Below are positions 26,419 through 34,396 of a DNA stretch of 64,000 nt, piece by piece. Every line of letters begins with the position of its first letter. Position 1 is the first letter of the stretch. The notes beneath the pieces are model-generated. The model did not search any database and was not told the origin of the DNA. It saw only the letters and a program-made list of their open reading frames with translations. The translations under genes and the position numbers were made by a program. Source of the stretch: a virus; the IMG/VR virus record IMGVR_UViG_3300032116_014939, positions 178,065-242,064 of that record. One strand, given 5' to 3'.

Positions 26419-28482
26419 ATGACAGATTCAGTTGATGAAGGTGGAAAACTACCAAAAAAGACAGAGGTAAACTCAAGTACACCTGTTCTAGACAATTTTA
26501 GTCGTGACCTTATTAAACTTGCCGAGGAAGGTAAATTAGACCCAGTTGTAGGTAGGGAAAACGAAATATTACGAATTGCACAAATTCTTTCAAGAAGAAA
26601 GAAAAATAACCCAATTATTATTGGTGAACCTGGTTGTGGTAAGACCGCAATTGTTGAGGGGTTGGCTATGAAGATTTTTGAAGGTGATTGTCCAAGAAAC
26701 CTAATTGATAAACGTATTTTATCATTAGAGATGAATTCGGTAATTGCCGGAACAAAGTATCGTGGTCAATTTGAAGAACGATTAAAGGTTATCTTGGAAG
26801 AAATTCAGGCAAACCCTAATGTTATTCTATTCATTGATGAAATCCATACTATTGTAGGAGCGGGTAACGCATCAGGTTCAATGGATGCATCTAACATTCT
26901 AAAACCTGCATTATCAAGAGGTGAAATACAATGTATTGGAGCAACAACATTGGATGAGTACAAGAAACAAATTGAAAAGGACGGAGCGTTAGATAGACGT
27001 TTCCAAAAAGTAATAGTTAGTTCTTCAACCAAAGAAGAAACATTACAAATCCTTAAGAATGTTAAAGACAGATATGAAAATTATCACAAGGTAAATTACA
27101 CTGATGAAATTTTACAAATCTGTGTTGATTTGGCGGAACGATATATCACAGACAGAGAGTTCCCTGATAAAGCGTTTGACATCTTGGATGAGGTTGGAGC
27201 AAGAGCTCAGGTAGATGTGAAAAATCCTGAAATTATTGATGAATTAAAACGTCAGGCATTAGAAATTAAACAACAAAAATTACTTGTTGTTAAAAAACAG
27301 AATTACGAAGAAGCCGCAAACTTAAGAGATAAAGAAAAGAAAGTTTTATCACAACTCGATATTGAAAAGAAAAAGTTTGAACAAACTCTTTTAGATAATA
27401 GAAAAACAATTTCTGAAGAATTGGTTTATGAGGTAGTGTCAACAATGACAAAAATACCTTTAACTAAACTTAATTTAGATGATAAAGTTGCTCTTATTAA
27501 TTTAGAAGAAGAGTTAAACAAATCAGTAGTTGGACAAAAAGATGCTGTTACTAAAATTGCAAAATCTATTCGTAGAAATAGATTAGGTATCAAAGACCCA
27601 AATAAACCAATTGGTTCATTTATATTCTTAGGTTCAACAGGTGTTGGTAAGACATTGTTGGCTAAAGAATTGGCTAAACAAATTTTTGGAAGTGAGGAAA
27701 ACCTTATCCGAGTTGATATGTCTGAATTCCAAGAAAAACATACCGTATCTCGTTTGATTGGTTCACCTCCTGGTTATGTTGGATATGATGAAGGTGGACA
27801 ACTTACAGAACAAGTAAAAACCAAACCATATTCTGTAGTATTATTTGACGAGGTTGAGAAAGCCCACAAAGATATCTTCTCAGCATTACTTCAACTATTA
27901 GACGAAGGTTACATGACGGATAGTTTTGGAAGAAAAATCAATTTCAAAAACTGTTTAATCATCATGACTTCAAATCTTGGGGTGAAAAAGATGCAAGAGT
28001 TTGGTGCAGGTGTTGGATTTAGTAAGACAGGTAATGTTTACACCAATGAAGAACTTAAGAAAACGATGTTGAATAAAGAATTGAAGAATCACTTCGCACC
28101 TGAGTTCATCAATCGTTTGGATGAAGTAATTGTATTCAACACACTTCAAAATGACGATATCCAAAAGATTGTTTTGGTTGAAATTAACAAACTAAAAACT
28201 CGTCTATTAAACTTGGGTTACAACATTAATTTTGGTCAATCAGTAATTGACTTTGTTTCAAAAGTAGGATTTGATGATGTTTACGGAGCACGTCCTCTAA
28301 AGAGAGCAATCCAAGAAAAGATTGAAGACTACATTTCAGATGAAGTATTACGTGAAAAAATTGTATTAGGTAAGACTTATAATATCGAAATCAATGAAGA
28401 AGAGGTTTCAATAACAGAAGTTGAAGTCCAACCTGATGAAACACCAAAAGTGAAAAGACCAAGAAAGAAAAAGGGGGAATAA
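26419..28482 (+). CDS. ClpC/ClpA-family AAA+ unfoldase lacking the N-domain
   Basis: In this 687-residue protein two AAA+ modules are complete: D1 with 'GEPGCGKT' (residues 69-76), 'VILFIDEIH' and 'GATTLDEY', and D2 with 'GSTGVGKT' (405-412), 'VVLFDEVEKAH' and a 'FINRLDEVIVF' sensor region. A UVR-like 'YEEAANLRDKEK' linker is present as in ClpC. 'AGVGFSK' at V532-G533-F534 corresponds to the ClpP-docking tripeptide of ClpC proteins. The Clp N-domain, which binds adaptors, is absent; the usual length is over 800. It can plausibly dock on host ClpP and degrade a phage-chosen substrate set. It is under a host-type promoter, so probably early. Confidence 0.88.
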   Translation: MTDSVDEGGKLPKKTEVNSSTPVLDNFSRDLIKLAEEGKLDPVVGRENEILRIAQILSRRKKNNPIIIGEPGCGKTAIVEGLAMKIFEGDCPRNLIDKRILSLEMNSVIAGTKYRGQFEERLKVILEEIQANPNVILFIDEIHTIVGAGNASGSMDASNILKPALSRGEIQCIGATTLDEYKKQIEKDGALDRRFQKVIVSSSTKEETLQILKNVKDRYENYHKVNYTDEILQICVDLAERYITDREFPDKAFDILDEVGARAQVDVKNPEIIDELKRQALEIKQQKLLVVKKQNYEEAANLRDKEKKVLSQLDIEKKKFEQTLLDNRKTISEELVYEVVSTMTKIPLTKLNLDDKVALINLEEELNKSVVGQKDAVTKIAKSIRRNRLGIKDPNKPIGSFIFLGSTGVGKTLLAKELAKQIFGSEENLIRVDMSEFQEKHTVSRLIGSPPGYVGYDEGGQLTEQVKTKPYSVVLFDEVEKAHKDIFSALLQLLDEGYMTDSFGRKINFKNCLIIMTSNLGVKKMQEFGAGVGFSKTGNVYTNEELKKTMLNKELKNHFAPEFINRLDEVIVFNTLQNDDIQKIVLVEINKLKTRLLNLGYNINFGQSVIDFVSKVGFDDVYGARPLKRAIQEKIEDYISDEVLREKIVLGKTYNIEINEEEVSITEVEVQPDETPKVKRPRKKKGE

Positions 28483-28495
28483 ACCCCCTTTTTTT
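28470..28495. terminator. Bidirectional intrinsic terminator
   Basis: The stem AAAGGGGG / CCCCCTTT with T-run, overlapping the clp stop and serving the convergent peptidase gene. Confidence 0.8.
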
Positions 28496-28499
28496 ATGA

Positions 28500-29318
28500 T
28501 TAAAAATTAAACATTTGTGAATTATGTATGAATTGGTATTTCTGTTTACCAAGTTCTTCGATTAGTTTTTTACCTGTATTCATACCAGCAAAAACTTCAT
28601 GGACAACAACATACTCATTTGGTGTGTGATAGTTATGATATCCGATTGAGAAGTTGATACAAGAGAAGTCAAACTTCTTACGAAGTTGCCAAACATCAGT
28701 GTAAGGGTGTTGCATATATTTTGGTTCAGACAACATACCTTCAGAAAGAACTTTTTTAGCTTTTGTTTCAAATTCAGAATCCGTTTCAAATACTTTAACA
28801 CCATAACAATATTCTGTTACCATGTAGTCGTCAGGAGCGTCAAATTGAATTGCGTAACCTACATTACTAAAGAAATCTCTGTCAGCTTCTTTTGAACCCA
28901 AACAACCAACTTCTTCAGATACAAATAAAGCAACTTTAATTACATCAAAGACTTCCAATAACTGAAGACAAGCAAACACTCCACACTTATCATCACCACC
29001 AATACCTGTTGGGTTACCCAAATCGTTATATGCCTTAAGAGATAAACTTAGATTACCTTTTGAATCTTTAAGTTGTTCTTCATGGATATTGATTGTGTCA
29101 ATGTTATGAACCGTATCGGTATGTGCGACAATACAAGGATAAAATTCACCCTCGTTTATTTCACCCTTTGTGACATAAACATTTCCAAAGTCATCAACTT
29201 TAAAATTGTGTTTTTTTTCGGTTAAATATTCAACCAAAAATTCAATCATTAAATCTTCTTTAAATGATTTTGTAGGTATTGACAATACCTTTTTTAAGAA
29301 ATCAACATTTTCTATCAT
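28500..29318 (-). CDS. M20/M28-type zinc peptidase (short tripeptidase-like)
   Basis: This 272-residue protein shows the co-catalytic zinc pattern: 'CIVAHTDTVHN' (His-x-Asp), 'GIGGDDKCGVFACLQLLE' (bridging Asp), 'ALFVSEEVGCLGS' (catalytic Glu-Glu) and 'AIQFDAPDD'. It ends with a zinc-ligand-like 'EYVVVHEVFAG'. Peptidase T-like enzymes are about 400 aa; the dimerisation domain is absent here. It could trim peptides released by the neighbouring Clp unfoldase and host ClpP, an inference from adjacency. Confidence 0.75.
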   Translation of the reverse strand: MIENVDFLKKVLSIPTKSFKEDLMIEFLVEYLTEKKHNFKVDDFGNVYVTKGEINEGEFYPCIVAHTDTVHNIDTINIHEEQLKDSKGNLSLSLKAYNDLGNPTGIGGDDKCGVFACLQLLEVFDVIKVALFVSEEVGCLGSKEADRDFFSNVGYAIQFDAPDDYMVTEYCYGVKVFETDSEFETKAKKVLSEGMLSEPKYMQHPYTDVWQLRKKFDFSCINFSIGYHNYHTPNEYVVVHEVFAGMNTGKKLIEELGKQKYQFIHNSQMFNF

Positions 29319-29345
29319 AGCTCATAAAGATAAGCTATTTTTCTA

Positions 29346-30425
29346 TTAAAACAATTCAGGATGATATAAAAAATTTAAAAAAGTATCATAATCAATTTTA
29401 ACGGTTTGGTTAAATTCATTTTTACTATGATTACTATATGTAACAAGTATCTTTCCGTCATCAACATCTTGAATTATGAATTTGTTTGGTGTCTTTTCAC
29501 CAAATGTTTTTTGTGAAGGAAATTCATACCATTTATTAAATTCACTATACTTTAACTTTGATAATTTTTCAAGTATTTCAGAGTTTTTACGATAAGAATC
29601 GATATTATCACTATTTTCAATTTTTTCCATGATTTTGTCAAGATTCCAAGTTACACTTCTGTTAAAACCTTCATCATCATAATTTTGACTATCAAAATAA
29701 GCATAATAATCTTCATATAAATCTTCATCAAACTGTATTCCCAATTGGTCAATACTTGTTTTTAACATATCTGAAAGTTTAGCGTCTTTGTCTTCACCAG
29801 ATTTATCCCAAGTATTTAAAAGAATTGCTACAGTTGTCATGTAGAGATTAGTACATTTTTTCTCAAAGATATTTAAAGGAAGTAAAGCGTTACATAATTT
29901 AGATGTAACATATTGTCTTAATCCTTTAACCAAGGCTTCATCATATTCACTTGAATAATCGTAAATAATACTATCTATCTCATTTGAAAATTCATTTTTT
30001 AACCACTTACAAATTTCAATAACTTTATCGTTATGATTTCTTAAATCATCAACGGAAAGACTAGGTCTTAATATTTTTACTATTTGTTTAACCCTATCTA
30101 AATTCTCATCATTGAAATAGTGTAGTAAATAACCCTCGTCCCAATCATAATCCATGGAATAATCATCAACAAAAACATTACCTCCATAATACCCCCCTTG
30201 GAAAGCAACTCTAATTAAATAACCGTTATTAGTTTCATCATTATTTCTAGTGAAAAGGTCAACATAATCATTAGTATCAAACGTTAAATAAACCAAAGAC
30301 TTACCAAGATTTTTTTCATTTATTCTTGTAATACGTAAAATATCCTCATCGTCTTCGTACCTAACAAAATTTGCGGTAACTAAATCTTCCGTAAAATCTT
30401 TTAATGCCTGATAAAGTTGACTCAT
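29346..30425 (-). CDS. Hypothetical acidic protein, 359 aa
   Basis: An Asp/Asn/Tyr-rich soluble protein with many aromatic-acidic clusters ('YLLHYFNDENLDRVKQIVKI') and no visible catalytic motif or membrane segment. A TATTTAT motif 14 nt upstream suggests late expression. I do not recognise the family. Confidence 0.65.
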   Translation of the reverse strand: MSQLYQALKDFTEDLVTANFVRYEDDEDILRITRINEKNLGKSLVYLTFDTNDYVDLFTRNNDETNNGYLIRVAFQGGYYGGNVFVDDYSMDYDWDEGYLLHYFNDENLDRVKQIVKILRPSLSVDDLRNHNDKVIEICKWLKNEFSNEIDSIIYDYSSEYDEALVKGLRQYVTSKLCNALLPLNIFEKKCTNLYMTTVAILLNTWDKSGEDKDAKLSDMLKTSIDQLGIQFDEDLYEDYYAYFDSQNYDDEGFNRSVTWNLDKIMEKIENSDNIDSYRKNSEILEKLSKLKYSEFNKWYEFPSQKTFGEKTPNKFIIQDVDDGKILVTYSNHSKNEFNQTVKIDYDTFLNFLYHPELF

Positions 30426-30439
30426 TAAACTTTTTTTTA

Positions 30440-30446
30440 ATAAATA
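30440..30446 (-). promoter_or_regulatory. TATTTAT late-type promoter motif
   Basis: Complement of ATAAATA, 14 nt before the ATG at 30425; it overlaps the -33 region of the divergent tmRNA promoter. Confidence 0.5.
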
Positions 30447-30447
30447 C

Positions 30448-30478
30448 TTGGTAAAAGAAGAATATATTTATATCTTTG
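30448..30478 (+). promoter_or_regulatory. Host-type promoter of tmRNA
   Basis: TTG (30448-30450), 20 nt, TATCTTTG (30471-30478): a full match to the Bacteroidota consensus, about 22 nt before the mature tmRNA 5' end. Confidence 0.7.
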
Positions 30479-30500
30479 TAACATAGTTCTTTGAGTATAT

Positions 30501-30895
30501 GGGGATGTTTTTGGATTTGACAGGTATGAATCTGTCATAAAACGCACGTCGGGGCTAAACTAACCCTGTAAAACTGGTTTAAAACACAAACGGCAACACA
30601 ATTGCAAAACTTTCTACACTCGGTTTAATCCGTACTGAAGAAGTAACTGTAGCCTAATCTAAGATTAGTATACAACGGGGTCGGTGAGCATATAACCTTG
30701 CAACAGAAGCTTGTACTGTGGTGTGGTTTCTATCCGAAAAGAAACAAAGTGGAGGATTAGTTCTCAGTAAACCGAACCACTATAAAATAAGGGAATTGTG
30801 AAGTTTCGGATTGTTTAGAAAAACAATGACCTAAACGTGTAGTGTTTTATGGTCGACATATTTGGACCGGGGTTCGAACCCCCGCATCTCCACCA
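30501..30895 (+). ncRNA. ssrA: Transfer-messenger RNA (tmRNA)
   Basis: The 5' end GGGGATG pairs with CATCTCC near 30884-30890, followed by ACCA so the CCA is encoded. The T-arm 'GGTTCGAACC' and the 5' 'GGATTTGACAGG' are characteristic of tmRNA. The likely resume codon is GGC at 30592 after AAAC. The frame then encodes GNTIAKLSTLGLIRTEEVTV plus a final A, stopping at TAA 30655-30657, immediately before a CTAATCT/AGATTAG hairpin. tmRNA rescues stalled ribosomes and tags products for proteolysis. The predicted tag is long (21 aa) and ends VTVA rather than the usual ALAA. A second frame (A-T-Q-L-Q-N-F-L-H-S-V) cannot be excluded. Confidence 0.88.
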
Positions 30896-30898
30896 ATT

Positions 30899-30927
30899 AA
30901 AAAGGGACTTTTCAGTCCCTTTTTTTA
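30899..30927. terminator. Bidirectional terminator after tmRNA
   Basis: The stem AAAGGGACT / AGTCCCTTT with flanking A/T runs directly follows the CCA end. Confidence 0.8.
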
Positions 30928-31794
30928 TTTTATCATTTTTGATTTAATTCTTTTAACATCTTCTAAAATATTCTTTTTCTTTTGTTCAGATTCAAATTGT
31001 GGTATAATACTTTTAACTTTATCTAAAATATCATCTAATTTATATCCGAATATTTCAAACCCATTATCATCGTCTTTCACATCATCATCAGAAAAAAGTT
31101 CTTTTGCTTTATCCACCAATCCTTTTTGACTTTCTTTATCACCTACCTTTGCATCTGATAAGTCACCTAATCCAACATAATCTAAAAATTTATCAAGTTT
31201 ACTTGGTTCTTGTAATGGTATTTTTGACTCAATTTTATCAAAATCAATATGGTCTAAATCTAAATCTTTAACTGATGAACAAAATTCAGAAGTGCCGTGA
31301 CCTTCATCTTTTCCACTTTCAGACCAAGAAAAATGATAGTGAACACCTGTTGAATGTTTACTTGGATGTCTATATTCATCAATAAAAGTAAACCCAGGAT
31401 ATTTTTTTCTTACAGCACATAACACAGTTGATATTCTATCTAATTCTTCATCATCATTTTTATCAACCCCTTTAAATACAACGTCATTAGCATTACCTTT
31501 ATTATGTCGACTATTTGGGTAACTTTGGTGGAATTTATCTCTACCTGAACCAAATCTAATTTTTAGATGAGGTAACTCTTGTTTTAAGGCGGCGGCGGCT
31601 TTTTTCAAAACATCACCAAATTGAGGGGTTAAGTCTCCGACCTCAGCCATGGTTGATTTTGTTTCATAACCTAATCCCTCCAAATAATTTTTAACACTTG
31701 ATGCCACAGGACGAGCAATTGATTCTTCTTCAAAGATATATTCTAACTTACGTAGTTCTTTTAATGATTGCTCGTGTAATTGTTTTTTATTCAT
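30925..31794 (-). CDS. M15-type (D-Ala-D-Ala carboxypeptidase-like) zinc peptidase, tagged
   Basis: A 289-residue protein. Residues 95-104 (S-R-H-N-K-G-N-A-N-D) fit the M15 motif S-x-H-x-x-G-x-A-x-D, and 'GVHYHFSW' supplies the H-x-H (152-154), giving His97, Asp104 and His154 as zinc ligands. M15 enzymes cut peptidoglycan peptides. The N-terminus 'MNKKQLHEQSLKELRKLEYI' is a basic amphipathic leader, and the Asp/Lys-rich C-terminal ~100 residues have no known fold. It may be a virion-borne wall hydrolase rather than an endolysin, given the leader and TATTTAT promoter. Confidence 0.7.
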   Translation of the reverse strand: MNKKQLHEQSLKELRKLEYIFEEESIARPVASSVKNYLEGLGYETKSTMAEVGDLTPQFGDVLKKAAAALKQELPHLKIRFGSGRDKFHQSYPNSRHNKGNANDVVFKGVDKNDDEELDRISTVLCAVRKKYPGFTFIDEYRHPSKHSTGVHYHFSWSESGKDEGHGTSEFCSSVKDLDLDHIDFDKIESKIPLQEPSKLDKFLDYVGLGDLSDAKVGDKESQKGLVDKAKELFSDDDVKDDDNGFEIFGYKLDDILDKVKSIIPQFESEQKKKNILEDVKRIKSKMIK

Positions 31795-31807
31795 TATGAA
31801 AATGGTA

Positions 31808-31819
31808 TATTTATAAATA
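31808..31819. promoter_or_regulatory. Overlapping divergent TATTTAT promoters
   Basis: The near-palindrome TATTTATAAATA provides TATTTAT on the plus strand (31808-31814, 7 nt before ATG 31822) and on the minus strand (31813-31819, 18 nt before ATG 31794). Confidence 0.5.
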
Positions 31820-31821
31820 TT

Positions 31822-32589
31822 ATGGAAAACAATAAATTAATTCAAATCGCCAAAAAGTTATCTTTATCCATTAAAGATAGATATGTTACACAAATATCAA
31901 GAAAATTAAATGACCGTAAAGGCCCGTATCGACAAATGATGTCCGTGTTAGAAGGATGGGATTTTGTTAAATTGGTATTTTTAATCAACGCCATTAATAA
32001 TGGTGAAAAAGAATTTGAATCAATATTATGGAAATTAGACAATGAAAGATTTACCTACGCAATTGCCACTGTATTTGATACTGAAGTTCAGGAAAGCTGT
32101 GATTACTGTGGTGGTGATGGTGAGATTAGTTGCAGTGAATGCGATAGTTCAGGTGAAGTAGATTGTGATGAATGTGGTGGTGAAGGTGAAGACGACGAAG
32201 GTGAAACATGTTCAAATTGTGATGGTCGTGGTAGACTTGATTGTGATACCTGTGGGGGTAGCGGTCATGAAGATTGTTATGACTGTGGTGGTACAGGTGA
32301 ACAACAAAAAAGCGATGCTTACGAATTAAAATTAGACTTTTATTTTAGTATTAATGAAGAATTAAAATCAGAAGTTAGTGAACTTAACAGATATGACAAA
32401 ATTGACTCTGACACAATCACAGATTATGAAGATACAAATGAAACTATATTAGTATACGCATCACCGATGGCAATAGAAGTTGAGACAAATGAAGATTTAG
32501 AATATAATACTGAATATTTCTATGAAATAGATACAGCAGGATGGGTTGGTAATACGGCTAGTAACCCAAACTTTGATTTAGATTATTAA
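31822..32589 (+). CDS. DnaJ-type Cys-rich zinc-finger protein without J domain
   Basis: From ATG 31822 the protein is 255 aa. Residues ~90-160 contain repeated C-x-x-C-x-G-x-G units ('CDYCGGDGEISCSECDSSG', 'CSNCDGRGRL', 'CDTCGGSGHEDCYDCGGTGE'), the zinc-binding region of DnaJ-like chaperones. There is no J-domain (H-P-D motif), so it cannot stimulate DnaK in the usual way. The N-terminus is basic, the C-terminus acidic. A protein-binding or redox role is inferred. It overlaps the next convergent gene by 4 nt. Confidence 0.7.
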   Translation: MENNKLIQIAKKLSLSIKDRYVTQISRKLNDRKGPYRQMMSVLEGWDFVKLVFLINAINNGEKEFESILWKLDNERFTYAIATVFDTEVQESCDYCGGDGEISCSECDSSGEVDCDECGGEGEDDEGETCSNCDGRGRLDCDTCGGSGHEDCYDCGGTGEQQKSDAYELKLDFYFSINEELKSEVSELNRYDKIDSDTITDYEDTNETILVYASPMAIEVETNEDLEYNTEYFYEIDTAGWVGNTASNPNFDLDY

Positions 32590-33203
32590 ATCAAAAAGTT
32601 TCTAACTGACTGAGTGTCTTTTTTGAAGTCCTCTCTAAAATTCTTTGTAAACTCCTCATTTTCACAATATACTTCAACATGTTCACTGAACACCCAATCC
32701 ATACAAAGAAGAGCTATTAAATGATTTTCTTTGTCCATAATTGGTAATGAAACCATAGATTGTGTTCCAAACTTTTTAATTAAAGCTCTCGTTGCAATAT
32801 CAGGGATAAGTTCACAATCGTGAATAAACAATCCGTCATCCATAGTTTGTTTAATTAACCAATTGTAATGACTTACAAAAACATTTTGTATTTTTTCAGT
32901 TATTCTTTCAAGACCATCTGAACATCTTTCATATGTCACAGACGCTTTTTGCATTGCTGATGATGTATAGAAATTACCACCATTGTGAAATTGAATAACA
33001 TATATTCTATCAGCATTATATTTTCTTCTAATTTCTCTTAAAGTAGAGTGAACAATTTCATCTGTTTCAATTTGCTGAGAAAGTTTGTTTCTTGAACTTT
33101 GCTTTGCTCTCTTTTCCTTCATCATATTGAAAAACCCCGCAGTTATTAATGCTATAACAATTGATGTAACTGAGGTAATAATCGTTGGTACTAGTTCCTT
33201 CAC
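32586..33203 (-). CDS. Membrane-anchored GAF-like domain protein
   Basis: The GTG start at 33203 gives 205 aa. Residues ~5-25 form one transmembrane helix ('TIITSVTSIVIALITAGFF'), followed by a basic region and a GAF-like domain ('RKYNADRIYVIQFHNGGNFY', 'GTQSMVSLPIMDKENHLIAL'). GAF domains bind small molecules or serve as structural sensors. Similar single-TM proteins occur in phages with unknown role. A TATTTAT motif is 33 nt upstream. Confidence 0.6.
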   Translation of the reverse strand: MKELVPTIITSVTSIVIALITAGFFNMMKEKRAKQSSRNKLSQQIETDEIVHSTLREIRRKYNADRIYVIQFHNGGNFYTSSAMQKASVTYERCSDGLERITEKIQNVFVSHYNWLIKQTMDDGLFIHDCELIPDIATRALIKKFGTQSMVSLPIMDKENHLIALLCMDWVFSEHVEVYCENEEFTKNFREDFKKDTQSVRNFLI

Positions 33204-33236
33204 TTTTTCTTTCTTTAAAATTTATGTAACTGATTT

Positions 33237-33243
33237 ATAAATA
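33237..33243 (-). promoter_or_regulatory. TATTTAT late-type motif (distant)
   Basis: Complement of ATAAATA, 33 nt before the GTG start; beyond the usual spacing classes, so tentative. Confidence 0.3.
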
Positions 33244-33254
33244 GTTTAAAAAAT

Positions 33255-33284
33255 AAAAAAAGGGTCAATATTAACCCTTTTTTT
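33255..33284. terminator. Bidirectional intrinsic terminator
   Basis: The stem AAAAAGGGT / ACCCTTTTT with runs on both sides ends the tRNA transcript. Confidence 0.75.
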
Positions 33285-33288
33285 AATG

Positions 33289-33365
33289 TGGTACCCCCGA
33301 AGGGATTCGAACCCCTGACCCACAGATTAGAAATCTGTTGCTCTATCCTACTGAGCTACGAAGGC
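33289..33365 (-). tRNA. tRNA-Arg (anticodon UCU)
   Basis: The complement folds as a complete cloverleaf. The acceptor is GCCTTCG with CGGGGGT (two G-U pairs), the D-arm GCTC...GAGC, the anticodon stem-loop ACAGATTTCTAATCTGT with anticodon TCT, the T-arm loop TTCGAAT, and encoded CCA (33289-33291). It reads AGA, the commonest Arg codon in this AT-rich genome, so it probably supports phage codon usage. Confidence 0.9.
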
Positions 33366-33404
33366 AATTATTTGTCACAAATATACGTGTTTTTTGTTAC
33401 ACCA

Positions 33405-33582
33405 TCAAATTTTCTTGACAACGTATCTGTAACCTGAGTCAGAATTCATCTGAAGAATAGATTTAAAATCTTCAGCCTTTTCTTCAGCATCAAATTCTAA
33501 AATTTCGTCCTGAGAATTTAAAATAATAACAGGTAATTCTTTCTTGTCGACCTTAATATACTTAACAATACAATACATAATT
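33405..33582 (-). pseudogene. Frameshifted small conserved protein gene
   Basis: From ATG 33582 the frame encodes M-Y-C-I-V-K-Y-I-K-V-D-K-K-E and then shifts. The second half, 'LPVIILNSQDEILEFDAEEK' onward to 'GYRYVVKKI', lies in another frame. Removing one 4-nt unit from the AAAG repeat (complement of 33537-33549) would join both halves into a 57-aa protein of a type I recall from other phages. Either a real slippage mutation, a phase-variable gene or an assembly error. Confidence 0.55.
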
Positions 33583-33832
33583 AATATCCAAAATGTGTTC
33601 CACTATAATTATCCCAAGCGTCATCAAACGAAAATTTAACTCTATCGTATTTTTCAATTATAGAAGATGATTTTTCCTCAATAAAGTTTGGATTTGAAAT
33701 AAATTCTTTCCATGTATAAAAATCATGTAAACTTTCTAATACCTCTAAAGGAACTAGTATAAGTTTATCATGAGTTAACCCTTTAACATCATTTCTATAT
33801 TTTTCAGATATTTGTATTTTGTTTTCCGACAT
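33581..33832 (-). CDS. Hypothetical protein, 83 aa
   Basis: A soluble, acidic small protein ('LILVPLEVLESLHDFYTWKE') ending right at the start codon of the frameshifted gene. No family recognised. Confidence 0.6.
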   Translation of the reverse strand: MSENKIQISEKYRNDVKGLTHDKLILVPLEVLESLHDFYTWKEFISNPNFIEEKSSSIIEKYDRVKFSFDDAWDNYSGTHFGY

Positions 33833-33871
33833 AACAATTTAAGTATAATAATACTTATTGGAAAATTCAAT

Positions 33872-33902
33872 TTGTCTCAATAAATTTTTATTAATATATT
33901 TG
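33872..33902 (+). promoter_or_regulatory. Host-type promoter with 5-nt spacing to ATG
   Basis: TTG (33872-33874), 20 nt, TATATTTG (33895-33902), then TGATT and ATG 33908: a leaderless or nearly leaderless arrangement. Confidence 0.7.
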
Positions 33903-33907
33903 TGATT

Positions 33908-34396
33908 ATGAGTGGAATATTGGTTCTTAATTCAGATTATAGTCCCTTAAATGTAACATCGTTTAACCGTGGGTTTAATTTAGTATATAAAGGAAAGGCA
34001 GAGATTGTTAAATCATCTGAAGAACCAGTTGTATGCGGTGTTATGAAATTTGTTAGACCATTGATTATTCGTCTTTTAAATTACGTTTCTTTTAACAGAA
34101 GAAGAATACGTGTTAATCGTCATAGAATCATGAGACGTGACAATAATGCCTGTGTATATTGTGGTAGTAAAAAAGACCTTACAATCGACCATATTATCCC
34201 AAAATCAAAAGGTGGGGGTAATACATGGGATAACCTAGTTACGTGTTGTATAACGTGTAATTCGAAGAAAGGGGACAAGTTATTGAGTGAGACTAATATG
34301 AAGTTAATGAAAAAACCCACAGAACCTACTATATTTTCGGATTCTGTGGGTCAGTCTTTACAAAAAGTTTGGATTGAATTCCAAAAAAGTTTCTAA
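33908..34396 (+). CDS. HNH endonuclease
   Basis: A 162-residue protein. The N-terminal half 'GILVLNSDYSPLNVTSFNRG' is the leader typical of one HNH family (McrA-like/5-methylcytosine-type HNH proteins). The catalytic zone has C-V-Y-C (residues 82-85), 'LTIDHIIPKSKGGGNTWDNL' with the Asp-His pair at 94-95 and Asn109, then 'CITCNSKKGD', forming a zinc-stabilised beta-beta-alpha-metal finger. Possible roles are homing, DNA packaging assistance or degradation of competing DNA. ATG 33908 is preferred over the upstream GTG 33902, which lies inside the promoter. Confidence 0.82.
   Translation: MSGILVLNSDYSPLNVTSFNRGFNLVYKGKAEIVKSSEEPVVCGVMKFVRPLIIRLLNYVSFNRRRIRVNRHRIMRRDNNACVYCGSKKDLTIDHIIPKSKGGGNTWDNLVTCCITCNSKKGDKLLSETNMKLMKKPTEPTIFSDSVGQSLQKVWIEFQKSF

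Noticed and set aside
30592-30627. Alternative tmRNA tag frame (A-T-Q-L-Q-N-F-L-H-S-V)
   Set aside because: It ends in H-S-V, unlike any degron, and its stop is not at the downstream hairpin; the GGC frame ending V-T-V-A fits better, though the choice needs a covariance fold.
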